From a bacterium (GTDB lineage Bacteria; Patescibacteriota; Doudnabacteria; UBA920): a DNA stretch of 35,928 nt. Under the pieces are notes generated by a model, which searched no databases, had not been told where the DNA came from, and saw nothing but the letters and a program-made list of their open reading frames with translations. The stretch lies in assembly GCA_021791515.1 (NCBI GenBank), contig JAJYWK010000052.1:1-35928 (forward strand). The letters are read 5' to 3'. Positions within the stretch are counted from its first letter, which is position 1, and the number at the start of each line of letters is the position of its first letter. Shown piece by piece: positions 22,399-30,965 of this stretch. Both the position numbers and the translations under genes were made by a program.

Positions 22399-22975
22399 AT
22401 AACTGTTCTTTGCTAAAATTTCTTAAACGGTTGCGCAAAATTTTATAATCCGGCACTGCTTGCGAAACCAATTCCCAAAACCGGCGGCTATGATTAAATT
22501 CTTTTAAGTGGCACAGCTCATGAACCACCAAATAATCCGCCAACTCCTCGGGCAAGTGTATAATCCGGTAATTAAAGTTCAAATTGCCCTTTTTACTGCA
22601 ACTTCCCCAGCGGGTTTTTTGGTTTTTAATACCAACCCGATTAAAGCCAAAGTTATAATGCCTGTTCCAGCTTTTGATCTTATTAGTCGCCAAAGCCAAA
22701 GCTTGCGCTCGATGTTTTAAATATTCCCTACGTCCGGTTTTTATTAAAATTTGATTTTTGCAGGGCCTAAAATGCTCCAAACACTTTTTTATCCAGGCCA
22801 ATTTGGATTTAATGAACTCTTCAGCCAGGCTTAAATCAAAACCCCGCGGCAAAGTTAGCACCACCGCGGAGTCACAACCCACGGACAAGCGCATTCTTTT
22901 CGCCCGCCGGCTGATTTTTATGCTATATGGGATTGTTTCTACAGTTTTAATAGTGGAACTTTTCAAATTAAACAT
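22376..22975 (-). CDS. YgjP-like (DUF45) zinc metallopeptidase
   Basis: 199 residues. 'VVHELCHLKEFNHSRRFWELV' (151-171) holds the HExxH zinc site (H152, E153, H156) and the third ligand H162. 'QKTRWGSCSKKGNLNFNYRIIHLP' (119-142) is the conserved segment before it in YgjP/WLM proteases. It is probably cytosolic; no signal peptide. Substrate unknown. It lies in a co-directional series with the ATL and VKOR genes. Confidence 0.85.
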   Translation of the reverse strand: MFNLKSSTIKTVETIPYSIKISRRAKRMRLSVGCDSAVVLTLPRGFDLSLAEEFIKSKLAWIKKCLEHFRPCKNQILIKTGRREYLKHRAQALALATNKIKSWNRHYNFGFNRVGIKNQKTRWGSCSKKGNLNFNYRIIHLPEELADYLVVHELCHLKEFNHSRRFWELVSQAVPDYKILRNRLRNFSKEQLYVYPVKE

Positions 22976-22984
22976 CCGGTATTC

Positions 22985-23383
22985 TTAAATAAGCAGAAAG
23001 ACGAACATTACGGTAAAATTCACGGCTGAAATTACGCACCAGGTGCAAAAAGCCCGCAGGACAAAGGCTTGAATAAAAGTAAAATACATGGAAAAAGCAA
23101 AGCCCAAAACTACCACGGCCTTTACAATCCATGGCGCGACCAAACTGGCCTGCGTAAAATAAGTAAGGACTAAAATCGCAATGTACATTAACAAGCCCAA
23201 ATAGGCATTTGGGATGCCCAAAGTTTTGCTATATTGGCTGTACTGAACTTTTTGGCACCATTCTTTGGGAAAAAACCAGCAGGCCACATCGGTCTTGGTT
23301 ATGGCATGGTAGGATAAATAAATTGTGTCCGCCAGACCAATGCAGGAAAAAATATAAAATATTAACGCAGTTGTCGGGTTCAT
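22985..23383 (-). CDS. Vitamin K epoxide reductase (VKOR) family membrane protein
   Basis: 132 residues with four predicted membrane helices. Conserved VKOR features: C35 and C43 in the first loop ('DVACWFFPKEWCQKVQYSQYSKTLGIPNAYLGLLMY') and the redox 'CTWC' (113-116) in the last helix. Bacterial VKOR reoxidises a DsbA-like partner using quinone, making disulfides in exported proteins. No DsbA is fused or adjacent. Disulfide formation would suit the Cys-rich secreted proteins of this genome. Confidence 0.85.
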   Translation of the reverse strand: MNPTTALIFYIFSCIGLADTIYLSYHAITKTDVACWFFPKEWCQKVQYSQYSKTLGIPNAYLGLLMYIAILVLTYFTQASLVAPWIVKAVVVLGFAFSMYFTFIQAFVLRAFCTWCVISAVNFTVMFVFLLI

Positions 23384-23401
23384 ATATTTTGCGCTGATTA
23401 A

Positions 23402-23806
23402 TTATTTATGTTTTTTATTTAACTTCCAAAGATAACCAATTAACAAAAGTAAAACCACCCAGACCATTGCCATGGTAATAATATGCATTAACTGATACCA
23501 AGCTATGATGTTATTGTTAAAACCAAATTGCATCATCGGCGGATATTGCGACCCGCCAGCTACTCTCATCATGCCGGTTTGCCCGCCGCGAGCAAACCAA
23601 AAATCGCCGGATGTATCCACCGGCACGGCAAAAGCTTGCGGCTGCGCCTGCCCAAGAGTTGTCTGGCCGGTTTGCGCCTGGACCTGATTAGCATCCGGCG
23701 CATAAGTTGCCCCAAAAGCTGTGCCGGCTATTAAGAACATGCCGGCTGAAAAACCTAACACTAACAGAGTTTTTTTCCCGCCGATGGCGGACATTTTTGA
23801 ATTCAT
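23402..23806 (-). CDS. Small exported/membrane protein
   Basis: 134 residues. The start has a signal-peptide-like helix ('KKTLLVLGFSAGMFLIAGTAFGA', cleavage possible after GA). Then comes a Gln/Ala-rich outer segment ending in a Gly/Met-rich patch ('GGQTGMMRVAGGSQYPPMMQFG') and a second membrane helix ('LMHIITMAMVWVVLLLLIGYLW') with a basic tail. No family recognised. The Met-rich patch and location beside the copper genes hint at copper binding, but this is weak. A MITE separates it from copA. Confidence 0.65.
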   Translation of the reverse strand: MNSKMSAIGGKKTLLVLGFSAGMFLIAGTAFGATYAPDANQVQAQTGQTTLGQAQPQAFAVPVDTSGDFWFARGGQTGMMRVAGGSQYPPMMQFGFNNNIIAWYQLMHIITMAMVWVVLLLLIGYLWKLNKKHK

Positions 23807-23831
23807 GTTTGTTTCTAATATTATTAATTAT

Positions 23832-23997
23832 ACAGGACTTACGCATTGGACAAGTACGAGGCAAAAGGCGAGGATGTTTGGAGGCGTACTTTAGGTACGA
23901 CGACAAACACCACAGCATTTTAACGAAGTAATTGGCCAAAGCCGCTTTTAAGGAACTGGCTCCGCCAGTCCTAAAAGCGGCGGTGCGTAAGTCCTGT
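23832..23997. mobile_element. MITE with 14-bp terminal inverted repeats
   Basis: ACAGGACTTACGCA (23832-23845) and TGCGTAAGTCCTGT (23984-23997) are perfect inverted ends of a 166-bp element with no ORF. Inside, GCCGCTTTTA (23941-23950) pairs with TAAAAGCGGC (23972-23981), and AAGTACG/CGTACTT forms another stem. A clear target duplication is not visible. It must be moved by a transposase encoded elsewhere. Confidence 0.8.
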
Positions 23998-24024
23998 TAA
24001 GCTAATTTTAGCACATAATCTCAT

Positions 24025-26949
24025 TTAAATCATGCCGGAGCTAAACTTGGCAAATTCAAAAAACAACAAAGTAAAAAATATTGCCATAATTATCGGGGCT
24101 AGCAAAGATATCCAGTTGCGTTTATTGGGCCTGAAAAATTTCAAGGATAAAGAATTAGTCACCACAGAGACTGAACTTAAAGCCATGGCCAACCCGGCCA
24201 ATTCGGGCTTAAGCACCAAACCCACAGACATAAACACCCTGGCGGCTATGGGAATGCCGACCACGTTATAAAACAAGGCAAAAAACATATTTTGTTTTAT
24301 TTTTGTCATCGTCTCCCGGGAAAGCTGGATGGAATTAACTACGTCGTTCAAATCGTTCTTCATAATTACTATCCCGCCGGTTTCCATGGCCACGTCCGTG
24401 CCATTACCCATGGCAATACCTAAATCCGCCTGAGCCAAAGCCGGAGCGTCATTAATCCCGTCCCCGACCATGGCGACTTTTTTATTTCCCGCTTGCAATT
24501 TTTTTACTTCATTTGCCTTATCTTCCGGCAAAACTTCCGCCAAAACATTTGCAATTCCCACCTGGGAGGCAATTGCCCGAGCCGTGCGCTCGTTGTCGCC
24601 GGTAATCATATAAACTTCGATTTTCATTTTTTGAAGTTTTTCAATCGCTGCCTTACTGGTTGATTTTACCGTATCAGCCACCGCAATCACCCCGATTAAT
24701 TCCTCTTTAATGGCCAAAAGCATTGCCGTTTTACCGGCTTCTTCTAATTTAGTTTGCTTTCTGCCAACTTTCTCTACGGTAACCCCGGCTATATCGGACA
24801 TCATTTTTCGATTGCCAAAATAGTAAGTCACTCCATCGATCTCCCCTTGTACGCCATGACCGGGAACTGCCTTAAAATTTAATACTTCCAGCAAATTGAT
24901 CCCTTCTTCTTGGGCATGGCTATAAATTGCTTCCGCCAAAGGATGTTCGGAAAGTTTTTCCAAACTGGCCGCGATTTGCAAAACATCATCTTCATCTTTA
25001 CCAGTTAAGGCCAGTACGTCGGTCACTTCCGGTTTACCGTATGTTAAGGTACCGGTTTTATCAAACACAATAGTATTAATTTTGCACGCCGCCTCAAGCG
25101 GTTCTCCGCCTTTAACCAATATGCCATTTTCCGCACCTTTGCCGGTTCCCACCATAATAGCGGTAGGAGTTGCGAGTCCGAGCGCGCAAGGGCAAGCAAT
25201 AACAATCACCGAAGTAAAAGCCATTAACGCAAAAGCTAATGTGGAACCTAACAAAAAATACCAAACCAAAAACGTAAGCACGGCAATAATAATTACTGCC
25301 GGCACAAACCAGGCGGATACTTTATCCGCGAAATCCTGAATCGGAGCTTTAGACCCTTGGGCTTCTTCCACAAGACGAATAATTTGTGCAAGTATTGTTT
25401 CGTTTCCAACTTTAGTAACTTCAAATTCAAAACTCCCGGTTTTATTGATTGTGCCTCCAGCCACATTGTCACCGACTTTTTTCTCCACCGGCAGACTTTC
25501 TCCGGTAAGCATCGACTCGTCCACGGCAGACGAGCCCTTGGTAATCCGGCCATCAATGGGAATTTTTTCGCCGGGTCGGACAATAACGATATCTTTCTGA
25601 ACAACCTGTTCAATCGGAATATCCAATGTAATATTATTGCGAATTACCCGGGCGGTTTTAGCCTGCAGGCCCATTAACTTTTTTATAGAGTCAGATGTCT
25701 TGCCTTTAGTGCGCACCTCCAACCATTTTCCTAAAATTACAAAAGTAATTAAGAAAGCCGCGGTTTCAAAATACAAATCCTGAATTTTTCCGCCCCGAAG
25801 CCCAATTACAGTTTTATTTGCAAGGGCATAAACTATCAAGGTTATTAGGCTATAGAAATAAGCTGTGGAAGTGCCAATGGCAATAAGACTATCCATATTG
25901 AAAGTCTTCATGCGCAAAGATGACCACATGCCTTTGTAAAAACCTTTACCTACAATAAACTGCACCGGGGTAGCCAAAATTAAAGAAATAATTCCGACAT
26001 ACGGCAACAGCCAAACTTTACCCGGAACCTTGGTGAAAAAATCGAAAAACATAAAATACAACATAGGCAGACTTAGAACCGCGCTAAAAACCAACTTTTT
26101 AAAATAAGAGCTGATTTCCGCTTGCCTTTTTCTGGCGTCAAATTCCGTATCTTTAACATCTACCTCCACAGCCGCATATCCGGCTTTTTTTACCGCAGCA
26201 ATCAAATCACTAGTTTTTGTTTGAGAGGCACTGAAACTAACTAAGGCTTTTTCCGCGGCAAAATTGACATTGGCCTGGGTAACACCCGGCACTTTTTTTA
26301 AAGACCGCTCGATAATGCCGGCGCAAGAAGCACAGTGCATTCCGGAAAGAGACAAATTTACTTTACGATTTTCTCCACTTCCGGAAATTGGCACGACCGT
26401 AGTAGATGAGGGTACGCCAACTATCGCCGATTTTACCAAAGAACCACTTCCCTGCTGGGTCCCAAGCTGATCAAAAACTTTAAACAGATTAACACTTTTA
26501 ACTAACTGTTCAAGATAATTTTTTGTGGCTTCTTGTCCTTTCGGCACATTAACTTCAGCATTCTTATAGTTTGATAACTTCCCATCAAAATATGGCTGAT
26601 TTTTCTCGTCTTGCATCACTCTGCCCTGAGCCTCAACCCTATGCTCCAGCTTCATGGAAAACGGCACGCCAATTTCTTGACCAGCGCCTAGAATCTGGGC
26701 ATTCCGGTCATGCCCAATATGCATAGAATGATCCTCGGTCACTGTACTTTCATATCCGGCCCGCTTAATTGCCTGCTGGATATCTGAAACTGTAATTAAA
26801 TCGGAATTTGTTTTTACTACACCTTGTCCGTCTTTCGCGAAAATTTCCACTTCCACAACTCCGGGTAATTGTTTTAACTCTTCTGTAATCAAGGTTTCAC
26901 AAGACTGGCAATGCATACCTTGAATATTTAACTTAAACGTATTTTCCAT
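24025..26949 (-). CDS. copA: Copper-translocating P1B-type ATPase
   Basis: 974 residues, long for CopA. Two heavy-metal-associated domains bind Cu(I): GMHCQSC (C14/C17) and GMHCASC (C206/C209). They are separated by an unusual linker of about 125 residues with His ('HSMHIGHD') and no fold I recognise. The ATPase core has TGES (482-485), the membrane metal site '[12 protein letters not shown]' (CPC 586-588), the phosphorylation site DKTGT (630-634), and '[20 protein letters not shown]'. It exports Cu(I) from the cytoplasm. It is the last gene of the copper operon, 16 bases after the HMA chaperone gene. Confidence 0.94.
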   Translation of the reverse strand: MENTFKLNIQGMHCQSCETLITEELKQLPGVVEVEIFAKDGQGVVKTNSDLITVSDIQQAIKRAGYESTVTEDHSMHIGHDRNAQILGAGQEIGVPFSMKLEHRVEAQGRVMQDEKNQPYFDGKLSNYKNAEVNVPKGQEATKNYLEQLVKSVNLFKVFDQLGTQQGSGSLVKSAIVGVPSSTTVVPISGSGENRKVNLSLSGMHCASCAGIIERSLKKVPGVTQANVNFAAEKALVSFSASQTKTSDLIAAVKKAGYAAVEVDVKDTEFDARKRQAEISSYFKKLVFSAVLSLPMLYFMFFDFFTKVPGKVWLLPYVGIISLILATPVQFIVGKGFYKGMWSSLRMKTFNMDSLIAIGTSTAYFYSLITLIVYALANKTVIGLRGGKIQDLYFETAAFLITFVILGKWLEVRTKGKTSDSIKKLMGLQAKTARVIRNNITLDIPIEQVVQKDIVIVRPGEKIPIDGRITKGSSAVDESMLTGESLPVEKKVGDNVAGGTINKTGSFEFEVTKVGNETILAQIIRLVEEAQGSKAPIQDFADKVSAWFVPAVIIIAVLTFLVWYFLLGSTLAFALMAFTSVIVIACPCALGLATPTAIMVGTGKGAENGILVKGGEPLEAACKINTIVFDKTGTLTYGKPEVTDVLALTGKDEDDVLQIAASLEKLSEHPLAEAIYSHAQEEGINLLEVLNFKAVPGHGVQGEIDGVTYYFGNRKMMSDIAGVTVEKVGRKQTKLEEAGKTAMLLAIKEELIGVIAVADTVKSTSKAAIEKLQKMKIEVYMITGDNERTARAIASQVGIANVLAEVLPEDKANEVKKLQAGNKKVAMVGDGINDAPALAQADLGIAMGNGTDVAMETGGIVIMKNDLNDVVNSIQLSRETMTKIKQNMFFALFYNVVGIPIAARVFMSVGLVLKPELAGLAMALSSVSVVTNSLSLKFFRPNKRNWISLLAPIIMAIFFTLLFFEFAKFSSGMI

Positions 26950-26965
26950 AAATAATAGTTAATAA

Positions 26966-27181
26966 TTATATTGAATTGACTTTATACCCGGTTCCTGTCA
27001 AAGCTTCTTGAAGTTCTGATATTAAAACATCCCGACTGGCATCCAGCTCCCCTATCGCGGTAGCTCCGTCCTGCTCCAGCCGAACCGACATCACATCTTT
27101 TATTTTACTTATTTTCATTTGCGAAACTTTTCCGCAAGCGGAACAATTTAAATTTGTTAGCTGAAATTTTATTGTTTTCAT
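26966..27181 (-). CDS. Heavy-metal-associated domain protein (copper chaperone-like)
   Basis: 71 residues making one ferredoxin-like HMA domain: 'TNLNCSACGKVSQMKISKIKDVMSVRLEQDGATAIGELDASRDVLISELQEALTGTGYKV'. The CxxC (C13, C16) sits in 'LNCSACGK', without the Met of the usual GMxCxxC. It lies between the SafE-type fusion gene and copA, so it probably delivers Cu(I) to CopA. Confidence 0.85.
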   Translation of the reverse strand: MKTIKFQLTNLNCSACGKVSQMKISKIKDVMSVRLEQDGATAIGELDASRDVLISELQEALTGTGYKVNSI

Positions 27182-27195
27182 AAATTTATTATTTA

Positions 27196-28536
27196 TTAAT
27201 CAGTTACTATGAATTTTCCCCGATACATACCCATAGAACAAGAAAAAATTATTTCGCCTGCCTGGGTAGGTGTAAATTCAATTATATTTTCTCCGCTCCT
27301 AAGCGGTTGTGCAATGCCGTAGGCGGACATACTTATGTATGCGGCGCAAGTATACTGGTTGGTAGAGTTAATTATCCATCTTACGGTATTGCCTTTTTTG
27401 ACCGTAAATTGGTTTGGGCTATAACCTGAACCGCCTTGAGTCATCCGCACTTCCTGAACTGTCCCAATGACTGGTTGGCTGCCGGAAGATTTTAATTCAA
27501 CATTAAATTTCTCCGTTTTTGGGGGAAATACAATTAAACTTGCATTGGAAATATTAAATATTCCGAGCAATATTACTGCCAGCCCCGCCGTAGAAAAAAA
27601 CATGCGGGCTTTGGAGCCCTTAAAAGCGGAAGATAGACCGCCGATACTTAACAGTCCCGGCGCGGTACCTAAAGCAAACAAGGACATAATTAACGCGCCT
27701 TGAACAAAACTGCCTGTGGAAACCGCATAAAGTTGCATGGCTTGCGTAAATCCGCATGGTAAAAAGAAAGTCAGTGCTCCGCCAAAAAATGCGCTTTTAT
27801 GACTATACTCCTTTGCCTCATGTTTTATTCCAAACAGTCTGGAAATAAATTTGGGCAAAGTAATGTTAACTTTTTGTAAGACTGGAAATATTTCAATCAG
27901 CTTTAATCCCAGCAAGACCATTACCCCTCCCACAAATAGAGTCAGAATGGCTAGTGATTTAGGAGAGGGCTGCAGCACTGAACCTATTCCGCCGATAACC
28001 CCGCCTAAGACCGCAAACCCAAGCACCCTGCCTAAATTAAAAAACAAGTGGGGACGGAACTTTTGTAAGGGAGTCGCTTCCGGGTGCAATTCAGAATGAC
28101 GGGCAGACAAAGCCAGAACCAGCCCGCCGATTAATGCCATGCACGAAGAAACGCCGGCCACAAGGCCAACCAGTCCGGCCATGGCAATGCTTTTTTGATT
28201 TAAATTTTCTGCGATACCGGAAACCCCAAACATTTGCGCGGCCAAAAACAAAACTAATAAAATAGCACCGGCGTTAATTAAATAGTAATAGTCTCGGGGG
28301 TTGCGGGAAAACCAATGCTTTTTATCTTCCTGCTGGACGGTATAACCGGCGTCTTCAACAGCCTTACTGATTCCACTAAAAGACGGCTTGGTATTTTCAT
28401 ACCAAATTTTAGCCCTACCGGAAACATGACTGGATTCCACTTTTTTTACCCCCGGCACTTGTTTTAAATTTTCTTCAATTAACAGCTCACACGATTTGCA
28501 ATGCATTCCCTTTATCGGGATAATTAATTTTTGCAT
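27196..28536 (-). CDS. HMA - SafE/CcdA-type membrane - cupredoxin fusion
   Basis: 446 residues in three parts. Residues 1-70 are an HMA domain with GMHCKSC (C13, C16). Residues 85-330 hold six or more membrane helices of the TauE/SafE-DsbD type ('GLVAGVSSCMALIGGLVLALS', 'FFLPCGFTQAMQLYAVSTGSF'), with paired Cys in helices. Residues 355-446 are a cupredoxin ('GYSPNQFTVKKGNTVRWIINS', 'GEIIFSCSMGMYRGKFIVTD') with Cys and Met as likely copper ligands. The order suggests hand-over of copper or electrons across the membrane. Known in copper-resistance operons; the exact reaction is not established. Confidence 0.85.
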   Translation of the reverse strand: MQKLIIPIKGMHCKSCELLIEENLKQVPGVKKVESSHVSGRAKIWYENTKPSFSGISKAVEDAGYTVQQEDKKHWFSRNPRDYYYLINAGAILLVLFLAAQMFGVSGIAENLNQKSIAMAGLVGLVAGVSSCMALIGGLVLALSARHSELHPEATPLQKFRPHLFFNLGRVLGFAVLGGVIGGIGSVLQPSPKSLAILTLFVGGVMVLLGLKLIEIFPVLQKVNITLPKFISRLFGIKHEAKEYSHKSAFFGGALTFFLPCGFTQAMQLYAVSTGSFVQGALIMSLFALGTAPGLLSIGGLSSAFKGSKARMFFSTAGLAVILLGIFNISNASLIVFPPKTEKFNVELKSSGSQPVIGTVQEVRMTQGGSGYSPNQFTVKKGNTVRWIINSTNQYTCAAYISMSAYGIAQPLRSGENIIEFTPTQAGEIIFSCSMGMYRGKFIVTD

Positions 28537-28604
28537 AAAAAATTTTTAAATATTTTACAGTTAAAAATTCTAACTTGATTTCTTAGCAAAAAATCACTAA
28601 GAAT

Positions 28605-29048
28605 CTACATACTGGCAAAAATTATAGCCGGATCCCGTTTACCGAAAAGGGTCAGCCAATTACCCAACTGGGAAAAGTAACTTAAAATAAACCTTTCCTG
28701 ACTTTGGCGAATAAATAATTTTAAATTGCTAAGACTATTTTTGCGGACAAAATTCCATCCGACAACAAAAAATATGCTGAATATTAAAATAAATAGTGCC
28801 GAATTCAACAAATTCGCCGGCAGGGTTTGCATACTATTTTCAAAGGCGCTTAAACAACTACTGACGCAAATTGGATCAGTACCGTGATTCTCACAATCTT
28901 GAGCGCGGCAAACCGATGCCTTATTATGATCTTCCATTAACCTCTCTTGGTGGACTATGCTTACGCCAAAAATACCTATTCCAAAAACTATGCCTATAAG
29001 GGCAATAATTAAGGAGGTTGGTAATTTTTTTATAACGGTATTTTTCAT
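28605..29048 (-). CDS. Two-helix membrane protein with a Cys-rich loop
   Basis: 147 residues. Helix 1 ('LIIALIGIVFGIGIFGVSIV') and helix 2 ('ALFILIFSIFFVVGWNFV') enclose an outer loop with four Cys ('ASVCRAQDCENHGTDPICVSSCLSAF') and His, well suited to metal binding or disulfides. No family recognised. It is the second gene of the CsoR-led operon, 8 bases after csoR, so a role in copper handling is likely. Confidence 0.7.
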   Translation of the reverse strand: MKNTVIKKLPTSLIIALIGIVFGIGIFGVSIVHQERLMEDHNKASVCRAQDCENHGTDPICVSSCLSAFENSMQTLPANLLNSALFILIFSIFFVVGWNFVRKNSLSNLKLFIRQSQERFILSYFSQLGNWLTLFGKRDPAIIFASM

Positions 29049-29056
29049 ACAATCGG

Positions 29057-29320
29057 CTAATTTTTTATTTTGTAAATTTTTACCATCTCCTTTACCGCTT
29101 TAGCGGACTGCCCGTGCATAAACTGATGCGGCACATGTTCGGTTAAATGGTTTTCCAGCAAATCCGCGTTGAAACCTTGCAAGGACTTTTCCACAGCCAA
29201 GCTCTGCGTAATTACATCCACACAATACTTATTAGCCTCCACCATCCGCTCAATCCCCTGAATCTGTCCTGCGATTCGGTGTAAATGATTTATTAGCTTT
29301 TTCTTATACTTTGCCTGCAT
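29057..29320 (-). CDS. csoR: CsoR/RcnR-family metal-sensing repressor
   Basis: 87 residues, all-helical. 'LHRIAGQIQGIERMVEANKYCVDVITQ' is the family signature. Metal ligands fall at C33, H58 and H62, with the same spacing as C36/H61/C65 of M. tuberculosis CsoR but with His in the third position, as in RcnR. The residue matching the extra His3 of RcnR is the start Met. Context (CopA, HMA proteins) points to Cu(I). It should bind the palindrome in its own promoter and release it when metal is bound. Confidence 0.88.
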   Translation of the reverse strand: MQAKYKKKLINHLHRIAGQIQGIERMVEANKYCVDVITQSLAVEKSLQGFNADLLENHLTEHVPHQFMHGQSAKAVKEMVKIYKIKN

Positions 29321-29361
29321 AGTTATTGTTATGGTTTATCATTTATCAGTTATTATTTATA

Positions 29362-29390
29362 ATAATATACCCCCCTGGGGTATTTGTCAA
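29362..29390 (-). promoter_or_regulatory. Copper operon promoter with CsoR operator in the spacer
   Basis: On the minus strand: TTGACA (29390-29385), 17 bases, TATTAT (29367-29362). The spacer contains the palindrome ATACCCCCCTGGGGTAT (29367-29383), a G-tract dyad typical of CsoR operators. A repressor there would block polymerase directly. Confidence 0.8.
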
Positions 29391-29405
29391 GTATGAGAAA
29401 TATGA

Positions 29406-29434
29406 TTGATGTCAAGATAGTAAAATGTTAGAAT
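29406..29434 (+). promoter_or_regulatory. Promoter of the bacillithiol-type operon
   Basis: TTGATG (29406-29411), 17 bases, TAGAAT (29429-29434). The start point would be at about 29440-29441, the A of the ATG, so the mRNA would be leaderless. Confidence 0.55.
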
Positions 29435-29440
29435 GATCTT

Positions 29441-30259
29441 ATGATTGATCAACCAACAATTTGTTTTGGCCAACAGCCGTGCGGATTTTTTCCCAAGCGG
29501 TTTTTGGTTGCAAAAATAAACACAGCCCGCGTTTTACAGAAAAAAATCGGCGGGCGCATGGTGTTTTTTTATCACGATAGCGATGCTGATTACCGAGAAA
29601 CTATTACGATTTTCCGCGATCGCTCAACAAACGCGGAAGCCCGATTAAATTTTACCCAAGAAAACAAATTGCAAAAAAAGCACTCCCCGCTTTATTTAAA
29701 GCGTGTGCCTACCGGTTGGAAGGAGGAAGTTTTAAAACAACTCCCCAGGTTTGTTGGCCGGTCGATGATTGATTTATTTTCATCGATTGATAAAAATACT
29801 GCGGCGGATTTTTGTTTGGAGATGTACAACAAACTGGGTTTATTGGAAGGAATTGAAGTAGTAAGATCATCCAATCCCGATTTTAGACAACGCGCGGCTG
29901 ATATAACTGCCGGATTTGTGGATATCAAGTATCAGGGCGAAATCGTACGAGCTAAAATTATTTCTGAATCAGACCCTGTCCCCTCAACCCTCAACCCTCA
30001 ACCCTTTGCCTCCCTCCACGAAGGCGGGCCGGTGTATACTTACTTGCCCAAACCTGATAAAATTACCAAGCAACAAATTACTCCGGGCGCAGAGAGCCGA
30101 TTTTCATGGATGAATTCGGTAATTGGTTGCACCCACTATATATACGGCGAAGGTGAAAAAGATTATTTAAAATTTGAAGATTTTCCAGAGGTAAAATTTA
30201 TCCAGCGTGATGAGATAAATAATTCAAATTTTGCCTTCATTCCTATTCATAATTCTTAA
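29441..30259 (+). CDS. Short BshC-like protein (putative cysteine-adding enzyme)
   Basis: 272 residues. The N-terminal part 'TICFGQQPCGFFPKRFLVAKINTARVLQKKIGGRMVFFYHDSDADYRET' resembles the nucleotide-binding opening of BshC (GQQ-G...K...A..L....G..VV.VF...ED.D..E), the ligase that joins Cys to GlcN-malate. BshC is normally about 540 residues, so this is half-length. BshB and BshA follow, 11 and 2 bases apart, which supports the idea. An in-frame GC-rich insertion (residues about 179-198, 'DPVPSTLNPQPFASLHEGGP') interrupts an otherwise continuous domain. An unrelated protein of the same operon remains possible. Confidence 0.5.
   Translation: MIDQPTICFGQQPCGFFPKRFLVAKINTARVLQKKIGGRMVFFYHDSDADYRETITIFRDRSTNAEARLNFTQENKLQKKHSPLYLKRVPTGWKEEVLKQLPRFVGRSMIDLFSSIDKNTAADFCLEMYNKLGLLEGIEVVRSSNPDFRQRAADITAGFVDIKYQGEIVRAKIISESDPVPSTLNPQPFASLHEGGPVYTYLPKPDKITKQQITPGAESRFSWMNSVIGCTHYIYGEGEKDYLKFEDFPEVKFIQRDEINNSNFAFIPIHNS
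29982..30002 (+). repeat. CCTCAAC tandem repeat (3 copies) inside the BshC-like gene
   Basis: Three head-to-tail copies of the 7-mer CCTCAAC, followed by a GC-rich segment to about 30030 ('GCCTCCCTCCACGAAGGCGG'). The composition differs from the rest of the gene and the segment keeps the frame, so it looks like an inserted repeat. Confidence 0.65.
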
Positions 30260-30270
30260 TTCATACTTTT

Positions 30271-30963
30271 ATGCGAATTTTAGCTTTTGGCGCGCATCCG
30301 GATGACGTAGAATTCGGAGCCGCTCCCCTGTTAATAAAAGAAAACCAACTTAAAAACCAAACCAAAATTGTGGTTTGCTCTTTGGGCGAAGCAGGCACTA
30401 GTGGCACGCCCGCGATAAGAAAAAAGGAGGCCGTAGCCGCCGCTAAAGTTATGGGCTCGCAAATTGAATTTCTAAACCTCGGCAGAGATTGCCATATTCA
30501 ATACAACCCCCAAAATGCCATTAAAATTGCAAAAATTATAAGGCAATTTAAGCCGGAAATAGTATTGGCTCCGTCTTTAACCGAAAACCAACACCCAGAC
30601 CATTTAAATCTGGCAAGATTAACGCGCGATGCCGCAAGGTTTGCCCGCTATGGGGGTTTAAAGGAATTAAAAAAACTGCCCGTTCATAAAATTACCGCGC
30701 TTTATTTTTATGTATCCAGCGCGGAGTGGGACAGAAAACCGAATATTTTAATAAATGTAAGTGACGTAAAACAGAATTGGGAAAAAACCATGGCCGTTCA
30801 TAAAAGCCAAATGAATACCAAAAAATATATTGACATTGTTTTAAGCAAAGCCAGGGCGCTTGGCGCGTCTATGGGCGCGGACTTGGCAGTCGGGTTATAT
30901 GTTAACGACCCAATCCGCGTTAAAAACATTTCTGATTTAAACCTTTCATCCAGAAATTATTAA
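30271..30963 (+). CDS. bshB: BshB-type N-acetylglucosaminyl-malate deacetylase (PIG-L family)
   Basis: 230 residues. 'LAFGAHPDDVEFGAAP' has the AHPDD metal motif, and 'LTENQHPDHLNLARLTRDAARFARYGG' the HPDH motif; the metal is zinc. 'LGEAGTSGTPAIRKKEA' matches the BshB1 substrate loop. It removes the acetyl group from GlcNAc-malate in bacillithiol synthesis and can also serve as an S-conjugate amidase. The adjoining BshA gene supports this role over other PIG-L deacetylases. Confidence 0.85.
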   Translation: MRILAFGAHPDDVEFGAAPLLIKENQLKNQTKIVVCSLGEAGTSGTPAIRKKEAVAAAKVMGSQIEFLNLGRDCHIQYNPQNAIKIAKIIRQFKPEIVLAPSLTENQHPDHLNLARLTRDAARFARYGGLKELKKLPVHKITALYFYVSSAEWDRKPNILINVSDVKQNWEKTMAVHKSQMNTKKYIDIVLSKARALGASMGADLAVGLYVNDPIRVKNISDLNLSSRNY

Positions 30964-30965
30964 AT

